A stretch of 64,000 nucleotides of DNA from Bacteroidetes bacterium HLUCCA01 (GTDB taxonomy: Bacteria > Bacteroidota > Rhodothermia > Balneolales > HLUCCA01), in NCBI GenBank assembly GCA_001314545.1, contig LIHN01000001.1, positions 402,180-466,179 of the forward strand, written 5' to 3'. Each line of letters starts with the position of its first letter. Position 1 is the first letter of the stretch. The notes under the pieces are model-generated. The model worked only from the letters and a program-made list of their open reading frames with translations. It searched no databases and was not told the DNA's origin. A program made the position numbers and the translations under genes. Of this stretch, positions 28,658 through 38,909 are shown in pieces.

Positions 28658-30034
28658 TTAACCAACGCGTGATACCATAACGCGGGACCCTGACGTATCG
28701 ACAACTTTAACCTGGGCACCCTTTTCAATAAATTCGCCCACAGAAACTACGTCAACACGACGTTCCTGTATAAGAACTGTTCCTGCAGGACGGAGCGAAG
28801 TAAGTGCAACACCTTCCAGGCCCATGAGATCATCTTTTGAATCAGAGGATGTGTACCCATGATTTCGGTCAGTCTGATCAGCTAAAACTAATTTGTTAAA
28901 CATCCTGTTCTCCGGTAAATACCTAATCATTGATGCAATCATGCCCACACCCAGTATGAGTGTGATGGCCATAGTCCATATCGCTTGTGTAATCTGATGC
29001 ATTTCGGGGAACCTCAGACCCACATTGCCAATTATGGATGCGCCCATACTAAAAATTACCAGCGTTATGCCGGCTATGCCGGGAACCCCGAACCCGGGAA
29101 TTACAAATACCTCGACCAAAAGGAGCCCGACCCCCAGCAGGAACAATAAGATTTCCCAACTTTCTGCCAGACCCATGATATACATAGGTGCAAAAAATAA
29201 CAATGCACCAACACCTGAGATAGCGCCCGGAAAACCAACACCTGGTGACTGCAATTCAAAATACAGTCCTCCCAGCATCATAAGCATCAAAAGACTTGTA
29301 ATCACCGGGTTTGCGAGGAAGCGCAGCACCGATTCTGCCCAGAATTCCTGAAAATCAACAAGTTCTTTGTCCTGCCACTCCATGTATTCCAGCAATTCAT
29401 CAACATCACGAAATGAACCATCAGCCAGACCGATTCCAAGAGCCTCGGTAGTACTGAGAGTCAACAATTGCCCGTCTTCAACCAGACCTTCAATTACAAC
29501 ACGTTCATCAACCATCGCCTCAGCGACTTCCGGATCACGACCTGTAGCTTCGGCAGTCGCCCGCATAATTCCGCGCATGTAACTTTGCATCTTCTCTGAG
29601 GCATAGGTGCCGGAACCATCCACAACGGTAGCGGCACCGATAGATGACCCCGGAGCCATATAGATGGAGTCTGTAGCCAATGCTATCAGGGCACCCGCGG
29701 AGGCAGCATTTTTATCAATGAAGGAAATAATTAGCTGATCGTTATCAAGAAGATCTTTGCGGATATTATCAGCAGCGTCTACCAATCCACCAAAGGTGTC
29801 GATATATAGGATGATACCTGAGGCCTGATTGGACTCAGCCTGGGACAATCCGCGCTGTATATACTTGTGAAGACCGTTATCGATCAGACCTTCAACATGA
29901 ATCAGATAGATAGCCCCTGGCTCCGGTATATACTCATCAACATCATCTGCGTTCATCCCCATGGCAAATGAAAGCATTAGCATGATTCCAGCCATGGAGA
30001 AAAAGCGGGCTTTTGTAGGTTTGAATGTTTTCAT
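28658..30034 (-). CDS. NfeD family membrane serine protease
   Basis: This 458-residue protein (ATG at 30034; a GTG three codons upstream is less likely) is an NfeD protein of the long type: signal peptide, ClpP-like protease domain (to about residue 220), a group of four to five hydrophobic helices (about 235-380), and a C-terminal NfeD OB-fold domain. The ClpP-type catalytic Ser lies in NAASAGALIALATDS and the Lys in YASEKMQSYM, fitting the Ser-Lys dyad of the PH1510 type. Known partners of NfeD are stomatin- or flotillin-like proteins, and floA is next to it. It is divergent from the TonB receptor gene. Confidence 0.9.
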   Translation of the reverse strand: MKTFKPTKARFFSMAGIMLMLSFAMGMNADDVDEYIPEPGAIYLIHVEGLIDNGLHKYIQRGLSQAESNQASGIILYIDTFGGLVDAADNIRKDLLDNDQLIISFIDKNAASAGALIALATDSIYMAPGSSIGAATVVDGSGTYASEKMQSYMRGIMRATAEATGRDPEVAEAMVDERVVIEGLVEDGQLLTLSTTEALGIGLADGSFRDVDELLEYMEWQDKELVDFQEFWAESVLRFLANPVITSLLMLMMLGGLYFELQSPGVGFPGAISGVGALLFFAPMYIMGLAESWEILLFLLGVGLLLVEVFVIPGFGVPGIAGITLVIFSMGASIIGNVGLRFPEMHQITQAIWTMAITLILGVGMIASMIRYLPENRMFNKLVLADQTDRNHGYTSSDSKDDLMGLEGVALTSLRPAGTVLIQERRVDVVSVGEFIEKGAQVKVVDTSGSRVMVSRVG

Positions 30035-30247
30035 AATCGGCACTTGTAAATTCAGTCAGGTTCACATCTACGGTATACAGGAAACTACCACCGGCATGTC
30101 GGCTCTACGATGTCCTGAGAATAAAGTTAATCTATCGATTTTTCTCGGATATTCGGCAACATGCTCAAACATGAAACGTAAGGTTGACAACAATGGTTCT
30201 GCTTTATGGCGTTACTTTTACAAATTATCATCTACCCCGCGCCTCCA

Positions 30248-32494
30248 ATGAAACTAGCAGTTGCGCTAATCCTCGTTCTCTTCAGCCTCATTAATGAAAC
30301 AATCGCTTCCGATCAGCCTGTGAGAGCTTCGGTCAGCGGTATTATCACAGACAGTCGGACCGGTGAGACTCTAATAAATGCCTCGGTAGTCATTAAGGGA
30401 ACCACTACAGGTACTGTAACAAACGCCTCGGGATTCTACACCTTCAGTGATTTAAGAGCCGGGAATTATACATTTCAGTTCACCTATGTTGGTTACCAGC
30501 CCATTGAACGTGATATTACGTTAGTTGAGGGCGAACGTCTGCGGCTGGATGTGAGTTTGACTCCGGCAGATTTTATGCTTGAAGAGGTTGTAGTTCAAGC
30601 AGACCAGGAACGTGAGGAGGCCCGAAACATAGGTACGGCACGTATTTCGACCCAGCTGATAAAAGACATACCTGCGGTTCTGCAGGCTGATGTATTTCGC
30701 TCCGTCCAGTTGTTGCCGGGGGTGAAAGCTGCCTCGGACTTTTCCTCGGGTCTGTACATACGAGGTGGTGGTCCGGACCAGACACTCATTCTGCTGGACA
30801 GAACCACGGTGTATAACCCCTCCCACTTCTTCGGCTTTTTCTCAACATTCAACCCTGACGCCATCAAGGATGTGCAACTGTTCAAGGGCGGCTATCCGGC
30901 TGAGTTCGGAGGCAGGCTGGGATCGGTATTGAATATTTACAATAAGGATGGTAACCGCAATGAAATCAACGGGGTGGTCAGTCTGGGCATGTTGTCTTCG
31001 AGGGCCATGATAGGAGGACCCTATCAGCGGGGCTCGTACATGCTGGCAATCAGAAGGTCAACCATTGAGCCGCTGCTGGCCGCACTTCGCGGTCGCGTAG
31101 ATACCGTACCGGATGGGTTTTACTTTTATGATATCAACGGTAAAATTAATGCAGACCTCAACGCAGATAATAAAATCAGCCTGGCCTTCTACGGCGGGCA
31201 GGATAACGTAGACTTCCCATTCGGCGATGATCTTGAATTCAACCTGGTGTACGGCAACAGAACCCTTAGCTCAACGTGGACCAGTATACGAAGTGATCGT
31301 CTTTTTACTTCCCTGACTGCCACCGCCTCGCAGTATTTCAATACGCCTCGCTTCAGTTTTGGCGGAACAGAATTTACACGGGATAACTACATCTGGGACT
31401 ACAGCCTGAAATCGGATGCCGAATGGATACTAAACAGTACACACGCTGTGAAAGCCGGCTTCTGGTTGGGAAATATGCGTCTTGAACTGAACGACACCTT
31501 TGACGGTCGGCCTTCGTTGCAATCGTTACTTGAAACACGCTACATCACCACGTTTATTCAGCACACGTATAAGCCGGCACGCACTATTTCTGCAACCTAC
31601 GGTCTGCGTACGAACTACTTTTCGAAGGGGGACTTCCTCAGGGCCGAACCTCGTTTTCAACTCGAATATACTCCCGATCCTTCACTACGACTCCAACTGG
31701 CGTACGGCCGCTATTACCAGTTTCTTACGCTGATTACCAATGAAGCATTCTCCGGGTTTGATGTATGGCTGACCACTGACCGGGATGTTCCACCAGCTTG
31801 GGGAGACCAGTTCGTTGCCGGTGCCAAGGTGTATCCTGCCCAGGGCTATAATATTGAAGCCGAGGTTTATTACAGAACCATGCAGGATTTGTTTGAACTC
31901 GACCCGCGTGCAGCAGATGCAACCGGCACCGAATATGCTGCCTTATTTCGTTTTGGTCGTGGTTACGCCTATGGATTTGAGCTGCTATTGGAAAAAACTA
32001 CAGGTCGGCTTAATGGTTTTATTGGATATAACTGGAGTCTCACAAGGAGACAATTTGACGGATTTAATGCCAACCGATTCTACCCACCCAAGTATGACCG
32101 AACGCATGATGTAAACCTTGTTGTAAATTATCGACTGAGCCCACGATGGAAGTCAACGCTGGTTTTCAGCTATGCTACCGGGCAGGCCTATACCCGCGTA
32201 CTGGGCAGAGCAGAGGTAGAAAATCCATTTTCAACCACACCCGAGCAACCTGTATTGGTAGGAAAGGTGAATGCATCCAGACTGCCTGCCTACCACAGAG
32301 CGGACATCAGTTTCACCAGAGAGGGTACATTCTTTGGTTTGGGTAAATCAGCGTTGCAACTACAAATCATCAATATCTACTCTCGTCGCAATATCTGGTT
32401 TTATCAATTTGATCTGGAAGAAAATCCGGCTGTACAGTCTGAAGTACCGCTACTGCCAATTCTTCCCACCGTTTCTTATACCCTATATTTATGA
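30248..32494 (+). CDS. TonB-dependent receptor with carboxypeptidase-like regulatory domain
   Basis: This outer-membrane beta-barrel receptor takes up a substrate by TonB energy. From the ATG at 30248 (748 residues) there is a signal peptide ending near ETIAS, then a carboxypeptidase D regulatory-like domain (SGIITDSRTGETLINASVVI, residues 27-110), a plug domain (DVFRSVQLLPGVKAASDFSSG to about 225) and the barrel. The earlier ATG at 30206 would give an atypical N-terminus. The next gene, a DUF4249 lipoprotein, overlaps it by 4 bases. The pair is a known Bacteroidota arrangement; the substrate is unknown, possibly peptides or a siderophore. Confidence 0.9.
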   Translation: MKLAVALILVLFSLINETIASDQPVRASVSGIITDSRTGETLINASVVIKGTTTGTVTNASGFYTFSDLRAGNYTFQFTYVGYQPIERDITLVEGERLRLDVSLTPADFMLEEVVVQADQEREEARNIGTARISTQLIKDIPAVLQADVFRSVQLLPGVKAASDFSSGLYIRGGGPDQTLILLDRTTVYNPSHFFGFFSTFNPDAIKDVQLFKGGYPAEFGGRLGSVLNIYNKDGNRNEINGVVSLGMLSSRAMIGGPYQRGSYMLAIRRSTIEPLLAALRGRVDTVPDGFYFYDINGKINADLNADNKISLAFYGGQDNVDFPFGDDLEFNLVYGNRTLSSTWTSIRSDRLFTSLTATASQYFNTPRFSFGGTEFTRDNYIWDYSLKSDAEWILNSTHAVKAGFWLGNMRLELNDTFDGRPSLQSLLETRYITTFIQHTYKPARTISATYGLRTNYFSKGDFLRAEPRFQLEYTPDPSLRLQLAYGRYYQFLTLITNEAFSGFDVWLTTDRDVPPAWGDQFVAGAKVYPAQGYNIEAEVYYRTMQDLFELDPRAADATGTEYAALFRFGRGYAYGFELLLEKTTGRLNGFIGYNWSLTRRQFDGFNANRFYPPKYDRTHDVNLVVNYRLSPRWKSTLVFSYATGQAYTRVLGRAEVENPFSTTPEQPVLVGKVNASRLPAYHRADISFTREGTFFGLGKSALQLQIINIYSRRNIWFYQFDLEENPAVQSEVPLLPILPTVSYTLYL

Positions 32495-33375
32495 AAAAAA
32501 CACTATTGCTACTGATTGGAGTAGCTTTCATAGCTGGTTGCGATTTATATCCGCAGGATGACTATACGGAACAGTATGTGGTAGACGGATGGTTAACCGC
32601 CATGGAACCTCTTCCTGAGATCCGACTGACGCGCACTGGCGAAATAAGCACCGTATTTGATATTAATGAACGCGGTGTGGCTGATGCTATGATTTCAGTC
32701 AGTGAAGTTGACCCGGTTACCGGTGACACTGTATGGTCGCAGTTGTATCGACATAAAGATTCGGGCTTTTACGAACCGGTAAACACTATTCGGATTGTTC
32801 AACCCAACACCCGATACGATCTTGATATCAGTACGGCCCGGGGTGACCGCATTACGGCAAAGACAGTAGTTCCGGACACCTTCAGCGTTATATCCCTGAA
32901 CGCCGACCGGCTTCCCTATCAGGGGCCGGAACAGTTTGAGCTGAACCTAACCCGTTCGGTGAATCCATCCAGGCAGTCTTACTATGTTTTTTCCGCACAG
33001 ATATTGGATACGCTCAACGCAGAACTCACCCCGTTTTACGCCAATTTTGACGATGTGGATCGCAGCGAACTTTTTATCGTTTCGTCGGGTATTATCAATG
33101 AAAGCAATTCCAGGCAGCCGGGAAGTGATGTGGTTGATTTGGTTTATCCCTGGATAGGAATTGCATTTTACGGTTCTACACGTATCACTGCAGCGGCCAT
33201 TGACGATAATGTGTACGATTTTATTCGTTCTGCGGGAACCCAGCTAGGTGGCGGCACCCAGTCTCCCGGTGAAATTGAGAACATTATCAGCAATGTAGAA
33301 GGAGGAATTGGTTTGTTTGGAAGTTACAGCAAGGTCTCCGTTACTGTCGACATAGAAAAGCCCGTTCTGCAGTGA
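32491..33375 (+). CDS. DUF4249 lipoprotein
   Basis: This 294-residue lipoprotein has a signal peptide with lipobox IAGC at residues 13-16 and then the DUF4249 body, which begins QYVVDGWLTAMEPLPEIRLTRT. It overlaps the TonB receptor gene by four bases (ATGA), so translation is coupled and the product is likely the surface or periplasmic partner of that receptor. The function of the domain is not established. A hairpin covers the stop codon and may terminate transcription. Confidence 0.87.
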   Translation: MKKTLLLLIGVAFIAGCDLYPQDDYTEQYVVDGWLTAMEPLPEIRLTRTGEISTVFDINERGVADAMISVSEVDPVTGDTVWSQLYRHKDSGFYEPVNTIRIVQPNTRYDLDISTARGDRITAKTVVPDTFSVISLNADRLPYQGPEQFELNLTRSVNPSRQSYYVFSAQILDTLNAELTPFYANFDDVDRSELFIVSSGIINESNSRQPGSDVVDLVYPWIGIAFYGSTRITAAAIDDNVYDFIRSAGTQLGGGTQSPGEIENIISNVEGGIGLFGSYSKVSVTVDIEKPVLQ

Positions 33376-33392
33376 AGCAAAACGGGCTTGTT
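33358..33392 (+). terminator. Hairpin overlapping the DUF4249 stop codon
   Basis: AAGCCCGTT (33358-33366) pairs with AACGGGCTT (33381-33389); a short T-containing run follows. The stop codon of the DUF4249 gene sits in the loop. It also faces the convergent amylase gene. Confidence 0.55.
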
Positions 33393-33420
33393 GTATTCAA
33401 GAAATCAGTTTAAATGATCG

Positions 33421-35316
33421 TCATCGTATCAGTTCAAAAATCATGGCTTTTCTGCCCGGTACGGTAATTTGATCAATCCGGGGGAAGTCGCGTTCACTGG
33501 TGATTTCGCGGGCACTGGTAAATCCGTGCAATTGCTCTTCAAATCGGGTCATATCCAGGGTCTGTGCTTCACGGTTTGCGTTTATCATTACCATGACTGT
33601 ATTTTCCTCGTCATGCCTGAAATACACATATACATTATTTTCCGGAACAAAGTGAGTGAGCTCACCGTGGTGAATCACCGGGGTTTCATTCCTCCATCGT
33701 ACCAGGCGCCTCAGATACTCAAAATTCTGCTGAACCGGTAAATCCAACGCGGTACCGAGTTCTACGCGACCTTCCCGGGTAAACGCATTAATTGGGTCTT
33801 CCTGCCAACCGCCCGGAAAATCACGCCGTTTATCCGGGTCGTTGGAACCACCGGCCATCAAAATTTCAGTGCCATAATAAATTTGAGGAATACCCCTGGT
33901 TGTAAGCAAAAATGCCAGGCCCATCTGGAATTTTGATACATCCTCTCCCACCGATGTGAAGTATCGGGTGAGGTCGTGGTTGTCAAAGAAAATCACATTT
34001 AACATAGGGTCCGTGTAAAGGAAATCCTGTGAAAGGATGTAATACAACCGCATAATTCCGGTATCCCAGCCAAAATCTTCATTGAAAGCCTGTGTCATTG
34101 CATAAAAAAGCGGGAAATCGGTAACAGAGGGAAGGAACGAGTTATATCCCTGGCCGCCTATAAAGTCATATTGCCAGTAGGCTGTAGTTGCGACATTCGG
34201 CATCCAGGCCTCGCCAACAATATTAAAATCGGGAAACTCTTCCAGCACACGGCGAGTCCACTCAGCCATATATTCTTTGTAGGGGTATGGATGCGTATCC
34301 ATACGAATTCCGTCTATACCGGAATATTCTATCCACCACAGTGTATTTTGAATAAGATAGGTAGCCAAAAACTCATTTCGCTGATCGAGATCAGGCATCT
34401 CATCTACAAACCATCCTTTCACCATGGAATTTAAATCCCTGTCACTTGCATAGGGGTCCATAATGGCACTGGTTCGGTAGTTGGTATTTCCATATTCGGA
34501 TTGATCGTGTACCCAGTCAGAAAACGGCATATCCTTGATAAACCAATGCTCCGTGCCTACATGATTATGAATCATATCCATAATCACTTTCATCCCCATG
34601 CGCTGGGCTTCGCTGACCAGATCAACGAACTCCTGGTTAGACCCAAACCGCCGGTCGACGCGGTACATGTCTGTAGCGGCGTAACCGTGATAAAATCCAG
34701 CACCTATGGCGTAGTTAGGCGCCATATCATTTTCAAATATAGGATTGAGCCATACTGCCGTCATACCCAGATCCTGCATATAGGCAAGGTTATCACGAAC
34801 ACCCTTAAGGTCCCCACCATGGCGACCAAATTCTTCATTACGGTCGGTCTGTTCCAGCATTCCGGGTATGTTATCATTGGATGGATCCCCGTTGGCAAAG
34901 CGATCGGGCATAAGCAGATAAATCACATCGCTGGCATCAAATCCCTGTGCACGATTCGGGATAGCTGATCGCGCGTAGAGAGGATAGCTGTGGGTGAGCT
35001 CCTCATCGCCCTTACGGAATACAATGGGCACATTTCCTGGTTCAACATCTTCTGAAAGCACCAGATTCAAGAACAGATAATTCGGATTTTCAGCAACAAC
35101 GGAATTAAGTAGGCGAACACCCGGGTAATCAATTGTTACACGGGCATCGGAAATATCCGGACCGTACACAAGTAGCTGGAGATTGGGATTTTCAAACCCG
35201 GCCCACCAGTTTTCAGGCTCTAATCGGTCGATTTGTATTGACTGAGCAAACAGAATGGGTATAAAGATGACCTGCAGGATACCAAGTAGTATGAAGCGTT
35301 TTGTCATTGTTTTCAT
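33421..35316 (-). CDS. Secreted GH13 alpha-amylase/cyclomaltodextrinase-like enzyme
   Basis: This 631-residue glycoside hydrolase has a signal peptide ending near ILFAQS, an N-terminal cyclomaltodextrinase-type beta domain (about 25-120) and a GH13 (alpha/beta)8 domain. Catalytic residues are visible: nucleophile Asp in GIRMDTHPY, acid/base Glu in VGEAWMP and transition-state Asp in FFDNHDLTR; DMIHNHVG precedes them. There is a C-terminal beta domain. It is close to SusA/neopullulanase-like enzymes, which cut starch, pullulan or cyclodextrin in the periplasm. There is no lipobox, so it is probably periplasmic or secreted. No Sus transporter is adjacent; susCD lies at the far end of the window. 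Confidence 0.9.
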   Translation of the reverse strand: MKTMTKRFILLGILQVIFIPILFAQSIQIDRLEPENWWAGFENPNLQLLVYGPDISDARVTIDYPGVRLLNSVVAENPNYLFLNLVLSEDVEPGNVPIVFRKGDEELTHSYPLYARSAIPNRAQGFDASDVIYLLMPDRFANGDPSNDNIPGMLEQTDRNEEFGRHGGDLKGVRDNLAYMQDLGMTAVWLNPIFENDMAPNYAIGAGFYHGYAATDMYRVDRRFGSNQEFVDLVSEAQRMGMKVIMDMIHNHVGTEHWFIKDMPFSDWVHDQSEYGNTNYRTSAIMDPYASDRDLNSMVKGWFVDEMPDLDQRNEFLATYLIQNTLWWIEYSGIDGIRMDTHPYPYKEYMAEWTRRVLEEFPDFNIVGEAWMPNVATTAYWQYDFIGGQGYNSFLPSVTDFPLFYAMTQAFNEDFGWDTGIMRLYYILSQDFLYTDPMLNVIFFDNHDLTRYFTSVGEDVSKFQMGLAFLLTTRGIPQIYYGTEILMAGGSNDPDKRRDFPGGWQEDPINAFTREGRVELGTALDLPVQQNFEYLRRLVRWRNETPVIHHGELTHFVPENNVYVYFRHDEENTVMVMINANREAQTLDMTRFEEQLHGFTSAREITSERDFPRIDQITVPGRKAMIFELIR

Positions 35317-35440
35317 TTATTTGTGATGTACATAGAAACTATGCGTTTTCAGTAGCGATTGGCTTATTTTATGGAGGCACGAATCGCAGTGAATATTCGT
35401 TTATCAGGGTATCAGATTTTGAACCACTACAGGCAAATTA

Positions 35441-36136
35441 ATGAATTCAGTCAAATTTCAAGCTATCATTTCGTTGATCCTTTTATGGTTTTCAGGCAGC
35501 ATCGCCATCGCTCAAACTTCAGCTGATGACGCCGTGCGTATAGCACGCGCAGAGTACCGCGGCGGCGGTGACTGGTATAATGATGCCTCTTCCCTGACCA
35601 ATCTGATACGCTATGTGAATGCCAATCTTCCGGCCGGAATTTCCCAAACCTACGACGATGTGGCTCTGGGGAGTCGTGATATTTTCAATTATCCCTTTTT
35701 GTTTTTAACCGGGCATGGAAATATAACCCTCAACCGGGCAGAGCAGTCCAATTTGCGAAAGTATCTTGACAGCGGTGGGTTCCTTTACATTGATGATGAC
35801 TACGGACTCGACCCTTTCATTCGACCACTACTACAGGATCTTTTCCCGGACGCAGAACTGGTAAACCTGCCGTTCACACATCCGATTTACCATCAGGCCT
35901 ATAAATTTGATCAGGGACTACCCAAGGTACATGAACACGATGGCAAGCCGCCGCAAGGCCTGGGTCTCTTCAGAAATGGTCGGCTCGTAGTGTTTTACAC
36001 CTATGAAAGCAATCTGGCCGATGGATGGGCAGACCAGGACGTACACAACCTGCCCCAGTCGGTTCGCGAGCAGGCACTTCGAATGGGGGCAAATATTCTG
36101 ATGTATACCTTGACATCCGCACCGTTAATCAACTGA
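35441..36136 (+). CDS. DUF4159 domain protein, secreted
   Basis: This 231-residue protein has a signal peptide (MNSVKFQAIISLILLWFSGS, cleaved after IAIAQ) followed by a single DUF4159 domain (RAEYRGGGDWYNDASSLTNLIRYV to the end). In many bacteria DUF4159 occurs at the end of larger membrane proteins near MoxR genes; here it is alone. The function is unknown; the fold resembles GATase-like/flavodoxin-type hydrolase-like domains, but no catalytic residues are evident. It lies 80 bases upstream of rpiB and could be its own unit. Confidence 0.82.
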   Translation: MNSVKFQAIISLILLWFSGSIAIAQTSADDAVRIARAEYRGGGDWYNDASSLTNLIRYVNANLPAGISQTYDDVALGSRDIFNYPFLFLTGHGNITLNRAEQSNLRKYLDSGGFLYIDDDYGLDPFIRPLLQDLFPDAELVNLPFTHPIYHQAYKFDQGLPKVHEHDGKPPQGLGLFRNGRLVVFYTYESNLADGWADQDVHNLPQSVREQALRMGANILMYTLTSAPLIN

Positions 36137-36217
36137 CGCAAATGCGCTATTAAAGTTTATTTTAAACCGAATAATCAGGATATTTAACACTTACATCCAA
36201 TTCAGCAATCAGTATTT

Positions 36218-36661
36218 ATGATTATTCCCATTGCCAGTGATCATGCCGGTTTTCAGGCTAAAGAAAAAGCCATACGTGTACTCAAAAAACTCGGGTATGA
36301 GGTCAAAGACCTGGGTGTTCATAGTGAAGACTCCGTAGATTATCCGGATTATGCTGTTCTGGTGACTACCTCTGTAGCCGACGGTACTTTCGAGAAAGGT
36401 ATACTTATTTGCGGAAGTGGTCAGGGAATGTGTATTACGGCCAATAAAGTCCCCCAGGTGCGTGCTGCTCTGGCCTGGGATCCTGAAATTGCGGCATTGG
36501 CCGCTCAGCATAACAATGCCAATATCCTTTGCCTTCCTGGTCGGTTCCTGAACGATAAACAGATTGATGAGATTATTCAGGCATGGCTGTCAACCCCCTT
36601 TGAGGGTGGGAGGCATGAACGAAGAGTCCAGAAAATACACAGCAATACTGCTACCCAATAA
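36218..36661 (+). CDS. rpiB: Ribose-5-phosphate isomerase B
   Basis: RpiB interconverts ribose-5-phosphate and ribulose-5-phosphate in the pentose phosphate pathway. At 147 residues it is a full-length LacAB/RpiB protein with the N-terminal ASDHAGF, the ICGSGQGMCITANK segment carrying the catalytic Cys, and the later HNNANILCLPGRF part. It is followed by glyA after 22 bases; both may be one transcript with tatC. Confidence 0.95.
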   Translation: MIIPIASDHAGFQAKEKAIRVLKKLGYEVKDLGVHSEDSVDYPDYAVLVTTSVADGTFEKGILICGSGQGMCITANKVPQVRAALAWDPEIAALAAQHNNANILCLPGRFLNDKQIDEIIQAWLSTPFEGGRHERRVQKIHSNTATQ

Positions 36662-36683
36662 GCTTGTCATTTAACTTCACCAA

Positions 36684-37985
36684 ATGAAATCACTTCAAAC
36701 GCAAGACCCCTCAATTTTTTCACTCATTGAGCAGGAAACCGAACGTCAAAATCTGGGTCTGGAGCTTATAGCTTCAGAAAATTTCACTTCACGTGCGGTG
36801 ATGGAGGCCTGTGGGTCTACTCTGACCAACAAATATGCAGAGGGACTTCCGGGCAAGCGGTATTACGGGGGTTGTGAATTTGTGGATCAGATTGAAGACC
36901 TTGCGCGGGAACGCGCCAAAAAGCTGTACAATGCCGATTGGGTCAATGTGCAACCCCACTCGGGTGCCAGTGCCAATGCAGCCGTATACCTTGCTTTGTT
37001 AAAGCCCGGCGATACCATCCTGGGGCTGGACTTGAGCCATGGTGGACACCTGACCCATGGCTCACCGGTTAACTTTTCCGGAATACACTATAATGCCGTG
37101 TTTTACGGAGTCGACAAGCAGACAGGCCGCATTGACATGGATGCCATTCGGGATGCTGCACGCAAGCACCAGCCGAAATTGATTTCGATCGGTGCTTCTG
37201 CCTACACACGGGATTTCGACTACAAAACCTTCCGCGAGATTGCCGATGAAGTCGGAGCTCTTCTGTGGATGGATATGGCCCATACGGCTGGCATCATTGC
37301 AGCAGGTCTGCTGAACGATCCGCTTCCACACTGCCATGTAGTAACCACGACTACGCACAAAACACTACGGGGTCCGCGAGGCGGGATGATTTTGGTTGGA
37401 AACGACCATGAAAATACGCTGGGAATAACAGCAGCCAAGTCCGGTCGTGTGAAGAAATGGTCGGAACTCTTTGACTCCGCCGTCTTCCCCGGAACGCAAG
37501 GTGGTCCGCTTATGCATATCATTGCGGGTAAAGCCGTAGCCTATCAGGAAGCCCTGAAACCCGAATTTAAATCGTATCAGCAGCAAGTGCTGAACAATGC
37601 CAGGGCAATGGGCGAACAATTCACGGAACTTGGGTATAACCTTATAAGCGGCGGAACCGACAACCACCTGATTCTGATAGACTTGCGAAGCAAGGGCGTA
37701 ACCGGAAAACAAGCCGAAGAAGCGTTGGGCAGAGCAGAAATCACCGTCAATAAAAACATGGTTCCCTTTGATACGGAATCGCCCTTTGTGACCTCCGGTA
37801 TCCGTATTGGCGCCCCCGCCATGACAACCCGTGGTTTAAATGAAATCGATTTCACCCGGATTGCACGACTCATCGACCGGATTATCTGCAATCCTGAAAA
37901 CAATGAGGTTATTTCCGGTGTGAAGCAGGAAGTACACGACATTTGCAGGCAGTACCCCCTGTATGATTTTGTCACCACGGCCTAG
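36684..37985 (+). CDS. glyA: Serine hydroxymethyltransferase
   Basis: GlyA converts serine and tetrahydrofolate to glycine and methylene-tetrahydrofolate. All hallmarks are present: [35 protein letters not shown], and [14 protein letters not shown], where the Lys binds PLP. The length (433 residues) is normal. It lies between rpiB (22-base gap) and tatC (12-base gap). No riboswitch-like structure is seen in front of it. Confidence 0.97.
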   Translation: MKSLQTQDPSIFSLIEQETERQNLGLELIASENFTSRAVMEACGSTLTNKYAEGLPGKRYYGGCEFVDQIEDLARERAKKLYNADWVNVQPHSGASANAAVYLALLKPGDTILGLDLSHGGHLTHGSPVNFSGIHYNAVFYGVDKQTGRIDMDAIRDAARKHQPKLISIGASAYTRDFDYKTFREIADEVGALLWMDMAHTAGIIAAGLLNDPLPHCHVVTTTTHKTLRGPRGGMILVGNDHENTLGITAAKSGRVKKWSELFDSAVFPGTQGGPLMHIIAGKAVAYQEALKPEFKSYQQQVLNNARAMGEQFTELGYNLISGGTDNHLILIDLRSKGVTGKQAEEALGRAEITVNKNMVPFDTESPFVTSGIRIGAPAMTTRGLNEIDFTRIARLIDRIICNPENNEVISGVKQEVHDICRQYPLYDFVTTA

Positions 37986-37997
37986 TACAGGCACCAT

Positions 37998-38858
37998 ATG
38001 AGCGAAACCGCCTCCAAACGAAACGTCATTGACGGAACGCCTCCCAGGGCCATCCCTCCCAAAATTGTGGTAGAAATGTCGTTTCTTGACCACCTGGAAG
38101 AACTCCGGTGGCGCATTCTGAAAGGAATGGCCGGTGTTATGGCCGGTATTGTTGTTGCATTTGCATTTTCAGAGTTCTTTATTGACACTGTACTTTTGGG
38201 TCCATCCAAGGCCGATTTTTTCATTTATGATCTGCTCGGACTCAATGCAGTTGACCTCGTACTGCAAAACCGGACCCTTCCGGGGCAGTTTTTCAGCTAC
38301 TGGGGTACTCTTTTTGTTGTGGGGCTTATCGTAGGATCACCCGTATTCTTCTACCAATTGTGGGCTTTTATTGAACCGGCGTTGGAACGCAAGGAAAAAC
38401 GGGGAAGTACGATGGTGGTCGTGTCTATAACCTTCATGTTCACAGTGGGTCTGCTGTTCGGCTACATGATTCTCACGCCATTTGCACTTCAGTTTTTTGC
38501 GACCTTCCAGCTGTCAGAAGCCGTCAGAAATGACTTTGATATAAGCGCATACTTCTCATCGTTAACGATGTGGACCATGGCATCCGGTCTGATTTTTCAA
38601 CTTCCCGTTGTCAGTTACGGGTTATCACGAATCGGTTTGCTCACGCCCGATTTCTTGCGCCGTAACCGGAAAGTTGCCCTTGTTATCTGCCTTGTGCTGG
38701 CTGCATTTTTAACCCCGCCTGATCCGGTTTCTCAGATTCTGATGGCAGTTCCTTTGGTTATTCTATACGAATTCGGTATCTGGATCAGTCATATAACCAA
38801 CAAGCGGCGCGACAAGAAAATTTGGGGCGACGCCGGTAAACCTGATAACATTGCCTGA
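37998..38858 (+). CDS. tatC: Sec-independent protein translocase TatC
   Basis: TatC recognises twin-arginine signal peptides and forms the core of the Tat translocase. The 286-residue protein has the N-terminal FLDHLEELRWRI motif that all TatC proteins share, then six hydrophobic helices (first near residues 37-60, last near 225-245, with the RKVALVICLVLAAFLTPPDP region). No tatA or tatB gene is adjacent. It is the third gene in the rpiB-glyA-tatC group. Confidence 0.95.
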   Translation: MSETASKRNVIDGTPPRAIPPKIVVEMSFLDHLEELRWRILKGMAGVMAGIVVAFAFSEFFIDTVLLGPSKADFFIYDLLGLNAVDLVLQNRTLPGQFFSYWGTLFVVGLIVGSPVFFYQLWAFIEPALERKEKRGSTMVVVSITFMFTVGLLFGYMILTPFALQFFATFQLSEAVRNDFDISAYFSSLTMWTMASGLIFQLPVVSYGLSRIGLLTPDFLRRNRKVALVICLVLAAFLTPPDPVSQILMAVPLVILYEFGIWISHITNKRRDKKIWGDAGKPDNIA

Positions 38859-38909
38859 TTTCATGCGTTCAGCAATCACATTCTTCATTACAAAAACACA
38901 GACCAATTC

